Assembly (NCBI GenBank): GCA_911728455.2
Contig: OU452231.1
Location: 5,982,963 to 6,046,962, forward strand
Length of the DNA: 64,000 nt
Source: Marthasterias glacialis
Lineage: Eukaryota > Echinodermata > Asteroidea > Forcipulatida > Asteriidae
Direction: 5' to 3'
In this document: in pieces, positions 61,101 through 64,000 of the stretch
Numbering within the stretch: position 1 is the first letter of the stretch
Layout of the letters: every line of letters begins with the position of its first letter
Position numbers and translations under genes: made by a program
Notes under the pieces: generated by a model
Told to the model about the DNA's origin: nothing
The model's input: the letters and a program-made list of their open reading frames with translations, nothing else
Databases searched by the model: none

Positions 61101-63963
61101 TACCAGCCTGTGATACGTGGGACGACTGCCTTTGGGCCTACTTTAAGGTGTTAGTCGACCGTCAAGTAGAGGAAGAGATCCGTGAGAAATTGGTCATCAG
61201 CAGAGACCTGGCGGCTTTGCCGGCCTCGTATTCTGACAAAGAGTAAGAGCTTTAGGGGTGTTCAAAGTAATGAGGACAATTCGTTGCGTTAGTGCAACAA
61301 GGTCACTTGTTAAGTCTGGGTACACTTTAAAGCCCCCAGCTCAACATTGGTAAAGTGACTGTAAATGCTTCCACTCTTTGCACAAATCAAGATATTTGTG
61401 ATAAAACCAACCTGTGAAAATGTCAGCTCATTTCGTTGTTTTGTTTTGCGAGAAAGCGGTAAAAATGCATTCAGCATTTTTGTACGCATTCCTATAGGCA
61501 AAGTGTCTGTCTCGCTGAGACGAAAAATAATTTTGAATCTTATTTCATTTATTATTTAAAAACGATAACGCTTCAGGCAGAAATATTTCAAGGAAGGTTT
61601 TCTACCATCATTATCTTTATACCATGTAAGGTAAATGTAAATTTGTGAACATTTATATTTTTCTTCTTACCAATGTTGAGCTGGGGCTTTAAACAATTAC
61701 TGGTTGTGTAATTGTTTAAGACAAGTCCACTTGTTCATAGGAATTAAGGAGAATTTTAAAAATAACTACTTTAAAAGTTATATCTACACGTATTTACCTA
61801 AAAGACAAGTTTTATGCCCAGTTTACCACGACAACTGTTGATACGACCTTTTTGCACAGACGAATATGCGCGGTTTCATTAGTCAAAAGGTTGTTTCTTG
61901 AAGATCTGACATTGTTGCACAAACCTCGTTGCTCGGACCCCATCAACTACATTTATTGTCAACTACCTGTATCTTTTTAATTATATTTCGGATAAAATAA
62001 CAACTTTTACCATTTATTCATGCAAAAAAATAAAGGACCTTTTGCATAATGTTAACTGAAATTCACCAAAAAGGGGATATACAACCTTGTTGCATTGATG
62101 CAACAAATTATTCTTTGAATTTGTGAAGACCAAGCATTTATATATATCTTTGTTTGTAGTGAACTTGATATTGTATTGCAATGGTATGAGTCGCTGGTTT
62201 GATTGCCCTTGTATATTTGAAATAGTTTTCAATTATTTTTTGCTTGATAACTTCTCTTTAACCCAAAAATCTCTAGTACCTTTGGCTACAGGCCACCAAT
62301 TTATGGCAACTCAACACCAACATGGTGGCCCTGTGATAAAAACAGTTTATTTGGGCCTGCAGCCCTGGGTCTTCCTCAGTCAGACAACTCTTATTTGGGA
62401 GGATGTTCGAGGGCTAAGGTTAATAAATCAGTTGTAAATAATAAAACGATAGCTCTTCAGAAAGTATTTTCTTTCTACAAATTGACTGTTCGATGAGTCA
62501 CGCTTTAGTATTATCTACCACTGTTGAAGCCTCAACTTTCTTCTTTTTATTTTCTCTTATTCTTAGACTTACATCTTTCATAATTTTCCAAGAACTGCAG
62601 TCTCACCCTAAACAGGTAGGTCCCAAGAAATAGTGAATTTATCTTCATCTCCATGATGCCAAAAACCCCAAATACAAATTTTGTTTTCCAATACAGTAAA
62701 GAATTTGTTCCTTCCTATTTTCTTAGTGCTTCGGATTCTCATATTCCTATATATCAATCCATTTTAGGTCATTTTTTATATGCCCTGAATCAGTATTTTC
62801 TGCAATTAATGAAACGCATTTAAGCTCGCGTATGCATATATTCTTTTAACTTGCGCCACGGTCGTGCTTTATTTAGACGTGTCAACGTCATTGGTCAGAG
62901 ATGCCTGTTAAGCCCGGTTCATACTTCATGCGAATGTGAAGGCGAAGCGAATTTGACCTCACTCTCCTATATTCGCAGCAAATTTCGCAAAAAAGTTCAA
63001 CACAGTTCAACTTGAGTGAATTGTTCGTCGCGAATTTGTTATGTCAAATTCATTTCACCTTCGCATTCGTATGAAAAGAACCGGCACAATCTGCAGCCAA
63101 ACCATAGTGCTTTGTATTGTGCCATCCCATTGTCTTAAGCAGTGTAGACCAGTTCATTGTTAAACTCATCTCTACAATCTTGTATTTGTCTTCTGATTTG
63201 TGTGTTCTCCAGATTGTTGAGCTACAATCCAAAGAGAGGCATCACATCATACAGAAGTACATCATCCTTGGTGATGTCGATGGTAAGAGAAACCTTCTGA
63301 AAATTTCTGAATTAGCTGAAGTGAAGTGAAGTATGCATTTGCACAAGTAAAAATATTTTCCACAATAACTGTGCACACATAACTTTGTAAGTGAAGTTTG
63401 AAGCTTTGCATGGTGTGGATAATAGGAAGTGACTATTACTAGTTAACTTACGGGTACAACCAGGTGTAAATCTCTTTTGGGAGGAGTGTTGGCTCTGAAA
63501 AGAGCCGTTGTGGTCTTGGCATTTCCCACAGTATGAAATACGTGTCTTCAGGAGATGGACGAGCAGAGTATACTGTTAAACTATCGAGACCACACCACAA
63601 CGACTCTTTTTAGAGCCAACACTCCTCCCACAAGACATTTACATGGTTGTACCCACAAGTTCACCAGATACTTCCTACAGGTCTTCGTGTTCCATGCACC
63701 ATGGAATGATGTTTTGACTCATTCAGCCACTGAAGAACCAACTTGAATAGTTGTGATTGTCGGAACACTCATTGAATTAGCCCCGCCTCTGGTTTCATTT
63801 GACAGCCTTGATTGAGGAGATGGGGGAGTGGCTATCAGATGATGTCAGCCGACCATCTCATCATCTTGTTCGGTTTATGGCTCATGTTGTACTCTTCTTG
63901 AGATCCCTGGGGCTTCAGACAAAGGAAGAGATTTGTGTTGCCATCATCGAGGCCTACGTCAAG
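43019..63963 (+). CDS. NUP107: NUP107, nuclear pore Y-complex nucleoporin (16 exons, 3' end beyond window)
   Basis: Exons 43019-43174, 44331-44416, 45932-46035, 48245-48343, 49103-49197, 49900-50074, 50329-50500, 51245-51380, 54673-54833, 55610-55727, 59274-59424, 60130-60275, 61097-61242, 62567-62615, 63213-63282 and 63806-63963 join in phase to 674 codons. Human NUP107 has 925. It is a scaffold subunit of the Nup107-160 (Y) complex, needed for pore assembly, mRNA export and kinetochore function. The disordered N-terminus (about 1-230) is poorly conserved. The alpha-helical body from about residue 240 matches the family: [82 protein letters not shown] and [10 protein letters not shown]. The C-terminal Nup133-binding part lies outside the window. 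Confidence 0.96.
43305..43430. repeat. Perfect inverted repeat, 60-bp arms, 6-nt loop (NUP107 intron 1)
   Basis: The arms 43305-43364 and 43371-43430 are exact reverse complements; the loop is actagc. The outer ends read ctagacccagtaactgggg. A diverged copy is at 41078-41225 and a related element follows at 43438-43590. It looks like a foldback MITE. Confidence 0.93.
43438..43590. mobile_element. Second, related foldback element (NUP107 intron 1)
   Basis: Arms gtccgagttactggaccc and aataactcggac flank a diverged interior with aaaaaaaggaggttcc. It shares the pattern of the adjacent perfect hairpin (a statement about ... agttactgg... and a T-rich stem). Confidence 0.6.
44331..44416 (+). CDS. 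NUP107: NUP107 exon 2
   Basis: 86 nt, phase 0 to 2, coding [13 protein letters not shown] and [14 protein letters not shown]. The donor is gtctgt. This N-terminal part is not conserved with vertebrates; support is frame continuity and splice signals. Confidence 0.75.
44527..44630 (+). mobile_element. tRNA-Leu-derived SINE head, truncated (NUP107 intron 2)
   Basis: gtccgtggtgtggccgagcg and caagctctggtgtttctgat with a good B box (gtgggttcgagtcccgg). It stops at caagacact where the next element begins. It looks like a tRNA but is not one. Confidence 0.82.
44631..45510 (+). mobile_element. CTTAACCAGTTG-family copy, diverged (NUP107 intron 2)
   Basis: It begins taaccagtaggcgccag and contains diverged family blocks such as cctatcaatctctcatagtc and gaatctgggattacacaata. 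The right end near 45425-45500 is imperfect and seems to have internal extra sequence. It abuts a truncated SINE head at 44527. Confidence 0.55.
45932..46035 (+). CDS. NUP107: NUP107 exon 3
   Basis: 104 nt, phase 2 to 1, coding [16 protein letters not shown] and [16 protein letters not shown]. The acceptor is ttgttaccag. It ends at a U12-type donor, gtatccttt, at 46036. Confidence 0.82.
46036..48244 (+). other. U12-type (minor spliceosome) intron of NUP107
   Basis: The 5' splice site is gtatccttt, the U12 GT-AG consensus. A branch site tatccttaac lies at about 48222-48231, 10-14 nt before the acceptor, with no long polypyrimidine tract. Exons on both sides join in frame only with these sites. 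Confidence 0.88.
46481..47438. mobile_element. TIR element CAGGCCTCGAA..., NUP107 U12 intron
   Basis: Ends caggcctcgaacttcg and ttcgaggcctg are inverted, flanked by ctggga at 46475-46480 and 47439-47444, a possible 6-bp target duplication. Subterminal gggcacggcaat / ccgtcggtgccgtcgg repeats mark the family; (ac)n tracts lie inside. Confidence 0.75.
48245..48343 (+). CDS. NUP107: NUP107 exon 4
   Basis: 99 nt, phase 1 to 1, coding [17 protein letters not shown] then [15 protein letters not shown]. The start follows the second AG (48243-48244) after a U12 branch site. Using the first AG (48239-48240) would create a TAA stop at the junction. Confidence 0.82.
48371..48835. mobile_element. Element flanked by two inverted tRNA-like SINE units (NUP107 intron 4)
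   Basis: The left unit, minus strand (48371-48465), and the right unit, plus strand (48728-48820), each have an A box (tagctcagttggt / tagctcaattggt), a B box (gttcaaatcc / attcaaatct) and the same tail tctagtcaatttttctt. They flank about 260 bp that recurs at 25690-25930. Confidence 0.75.
49103..49197 (+). CDS. NUP107: NUP107 exon 5
   Basis: 95 nt, phase 1 to 0, coding [18 protein letters not shown] and [14 protein letters not shown]. The donor is gtaagt. It is a Thr-Pro rich, probably phosphorylated disordered segment. Confidence 0.85.
49296..49506. mobile_element. MITE, TTAAAGGGGCTGTGTC family (NUP107 intron 5)
   Basis: Left ttaaagggggctgtgtcg, right gacgacacagcccctttaa. Shares agcggtcacatcacag and gacggcaccctttgtgat with 28590-28823. 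The termini TTAAAGG are a common MITE form. Confidence 0.88.
49500..49800. mobile_element. Diverged copy of the CCTGTGAAAATTTNAGCTCAA element, reverse (NUP107 intron 5)
   Basis: gcttaaactttcacaggttt and gtctttgacaatacc are reverse-complement family blocks; it abuts the MITE 49296-49506 and ends about 50 bp before the duplicated splice site of exon 6. Confidence 0.6.
49900..50074 (+). CDS. NUP107: NUP107 exon 6
   Basis: 175 nt, phase 0 to 1, from [15 protein letters not shown] to [17 protein letters not shown]. Its 3' splice site lies in a 29-bp tandem duplication (49851-49908). Only the downstream AG (49898-49899) preserves the frame. Confidence 0.88.
50329..50500 (+). CDS. NUP107: NUP107 exon 7
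   Basis: 172 nt, phase 1 to 2, from [16 protein letters not shown] through [14 protein letters not shown] sequence to SSYGVPKK. It aligns with [21 protein letters not shown] of human NUP107, where the conserved helical body begins. The donor is gtgagt. Confidence 0.92.
50566..50945 (+). mobile_element. tRNA-Leu-derived SINE variant (NUP107 intron 7)
   Basis: Head ctggccgagcggtctagtcc, body tccttcggataggacgttaa and gaaagagaaggggtttaccc, tail ends in a (aat)n tract at 50902-50945. Confidence 0.8.
51245..51380 (+). CDS. NUP107: NUP107 exon 8
   Basis: 136 nt, phase 2 to 0, coding [20 protein letters not shown] and [15 protein letters not shown]. It matches the human [20 protein letters not shown] region. 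Confidence 0.93.
51463..54255 (+). mobile_element. CTTAACCAGTTG-family inverted-repeat element, split by hAT copy 1
   Basis: The outer ends are cttaaccagttg and caactggttaag (perfect 12-bp inverted repeats). Removing 51685-53856 restores a roughly 620-bp element closely related, in reverse orientation, to 3649-4259. It carries no coding sequence that I recognise. Confidence 0.85.
51685..53848 (+). mobile_element. hAT-type non-autonomous transposon, copy 1 (NUP107 intron 8)
   Basis: A 2164-bp element with terminal inverted repeats cagcgttttagctag / ctagctaaaacactg, flanked by perfect 8-bp target duplications ataggagt (51677-51684 and 53849-53856). The 8-bp duplication and CAG...CTG ends are typical of hAT transposons. 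No open frame resembles a hAT transposase, so it appears non-autonomous. Copy 2 at 55801 is nearly identical. It sits inside an older inverted-repeat element (51463-54255). Confidence 0.93.
54673..54833 (+). CDS. NUP107: NUP107 exon 9
   Basis: 161 nt, phase 0 to 2, coding [19 protein letters not shown], then [12 protein letters not shown] and [11 protein letters not shown]. It matches ASEKTVVEALFQRDS and IEFYAKSVYW in human. Confidence 0.95.
54874..55277 (+). mobile_element. tRNA-Leu-derived SINE, full length (NUP107 intron 9)
   Basis: Head gtgtcgtgtcttgtcctagt with caagctctggtgtttctgat; the B-box region gtgggtttgag is slightly mutated and carries a small duplication. Body cgtccttcggatgggac; tail gtaaagcgctttgggt and (att)n. 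The family's 3' end suggests a LINE partner. Confidence 0.88.
55610..55727 (+). CDS. NUP107: NUP107 exon 10
   Basis: 118 nt, phase 2 to 0, coding [18 protein letters not shown] and [26 protein letters not shown] is an invariant NUP107 motif. Confidence 0.96.
55801..57990 (+). mobile_element. hAT-type non-autonomous transposon, copy 2 (NUP107 intron 10)
   Basis: A 2190-bp element, the same family and orientation as copy 1, with perfect 8-bp duplications tggaaagg at 55793-55800 and 57991-57998. Differences from copy 1 are scattered substitutions and small indels, for example about 20 extra bases near 56600. Confidence 0.93.
58007..58330 (+). mobile_element. tRNA-Leu-derived SINE (NUP107 intron 10)
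   Basis: Head gtgtcgtagccaagtggtct, B box gggttcaagtcccag, body cttcggatgggacgtgaagc and aaaactcggcatacc. It lies directly right of hAT copy 2, about 10 bp beyond its target duplication. Confidence 0.82.
58664..58826. mobile_element. MITE ATAGACCGTTCCGGC (NUP107 intron 10)
   Basis: Left atagaccgttccggc, right gccggaacggtctatag, perfect inverted repeats; a GC-rich interior. Confidence 0.88.
58855..59111. mobile_element. MITE CGTCATTGTTTTCATGAACAG (NUP107 intron 10)
   Basis: Left cgtcattgttttcatgaaca then gccacttatcttta; right taaagataagtggc then tgttcttgaaaacggtgacg. About 34-bp ends with few mismatches. Confidence 0.88.
59274..59424 (+). CDS. NUP107: NUP107 exon 11
   Basis: 151 nt, phase 0 to 1, coding [20 protein letters not shown], then [19 protein letters not shown] and YHDPNVKG. 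Nearly identical to the human block. Confidence 0.97.
59448..59730 (+). mobile_element. tRNA-like SINE (fourth family; NUP107 intron 11)
   Basis: A-box-like ggtagtgagtacagcgcttg, B-box-like ctggtttgatactcgg, then ggttctttcccatgcc and ggtttatctccggcccctcc. This type of SINE is, from memory, widespread in marine invertebrates. Confidence 0.65.
60130..60275 (+). CDS. NUP107: NUP107 exon 12
   Basis: 146 nt, phase 1 to 0, coding [19 protein letters not shown] and [20 protein letters not shown]. Matches human [20 protein letters not shown]. Confidence 0.97.
61097..61242 (+). CDS. NUP107: NUP107 exon 13
   Basis: 146 nt, phase 0 to 2, coding [20 protein letters not shown] then [13 protein letters not shown]. 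Matches [20 protein letters not shown] in human. Confidence 0.97.
61280..62107. mobile_element. TIR element GTTGCRTTARTGCAACAAGGT with nested MITE (NUP107 intron 13)
   Basis: Left tcgttgcgttagtgcaacaa then ggtc; right accttgttgcattgatgcaa. Each end is itself a small palindrome. A second element (61326-61693) lies inside near the left end. Confidence 0.72.
61326..61693. mobile_element. MITE TTTAAAGCCCCCAGCTCAACATTGG, nested
   Basis: A 368-bp element with about 28-bp inverted ends: tttaaagcccccagctcaac and gttgagctggggctttaaa. The interior aaccaacctgtgaaaatgtc matches copies at 21180-21510 and 31570-31860. Resembles an abundant starfish repeat (from memory). Confidence 0.85.
62567..62615 (+). 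CDS. NUP107: NUP107 exon 14
   Basis: A 49-nt exon, phase 2 to 0, coding [16 protein letters not shown]. It corresponds to WTLEKVFEELQATDKK in human. Confidence 0.9.
62909..63085. mobile_element. MITE, AAGCCCGGTTCATACTTC family, variant (NUP107 intron 14)
   Basis: Left taagcccggttcatacttca with gtgaaggcgaagcgaat; right atttcaccttcgcattcgta and aaccgg. The outermost right bases are altered. Confidence 0.78.
63213..63282 (+). CDS. NUP107: NUP107 exon 15
   Basis: A 70-nt exon, phase 0 to 1, coding [20 protein letters not shown] then DVD. Matches HYHIVQKFLILGDIDG. Confidence 0.95.
63445..63662. mobile_element. Foldback MITE AACTTACGGGTACAACC (NUP107 intron 15)
   Basis: Long imperfect arms: aacttacgggtacaaccagg with gggaggagtgttggctctga, and the complements tagagccaacactcctccca and ggttgtacccacaagtt. 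About 70 bp of each end pairs. Confidence 0.88.
63806..63963 (+). CDS. NUP107: NUP107 exon 16 (last in window)
   Basis: 158 nt, phase 1 to 0, coding [20 protein letters not shown], then [20 protein letters not shown] and [11 protein letters not shown]. Matches [23 protein letters not shown]. The donor gtaggt at 63964 shows that the gene continues past the window. Confidence 0.96.
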
Positions 63964-64000
63964 GTAGGTTAGAAATAAAATCATTGAGCTCTTAATGTGC

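Overview
This is animal nuclear DNA: AT-rich, with genes split into small exons joined by clear GT...AG signals, long introns, and many short interspersed and inverted-repeat transposons. The three genes and their splice sites can be read directly. The organism is inferred. Several repeats here (for example 21180-21510, 31570-31860 and 61326-61693, and a tRNA-Leu-like SINE) resemble, from memory, repeats common in starfish. My best guess is an echinoderm, probably an asteroid, with moderate confidence. All coordinates were worked out by eye.

Layout. (1) About 3.2-32.8 kb, minus strand: an orthologue of the tandem PH-domain adaptors TAPP1/TAPP2 (PLEKHA1/PLEKHA2). It has ten supported coding exons (32696 down to 5270) and one tentative C-terminal exon (3200-3159). 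A 12.7-kb intron (9619-22347) carries a 41-bp minisatellite and several transposons. (2) 38.6-41.7 kb, minus strand: a complete four-exon NHP2 gene (157 aa), an H/ACA ribonucleoprotein subunit. (3) 43.0 kb to the window end, plus strand: NUP107, a Y-complex nucleoporin, with 16 exons coding for 674 residues before the gene runs off the edge.

NHP2 and NUP107 are head to head with 1358 bp between start codons. About 890 bp of that gap is one inverted-repeat element holding a G-rich minisatellite, so any shared promoter has been split or pushed to the flanks. The genes serve separate cell functions (phosphoinositide signalling, snoRNP/telomerase RNP assembly, nuclear pore scaffold). I see no pathway or cluster linking them.

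The most notable features are in NUP107. Intron 1 has a GC donor. Intron 3 is a U12-type (minor spliceosome) intron. The 3' splice site of intron 5 is duplicated in tandem by 29 bp. Introns 8 and 10 each hold a near-identical 2.2-kb hAT-type element with a perfect 8-bp target duplication. Intron 1 has a perfect 60-bp-arm inverted repeat. The rest of the window is a dense record of MITE and SINE insertion, including several nested insertions that can be ordered in time. I found no convincing new gene system; the novelty is in the repeats and splicing.
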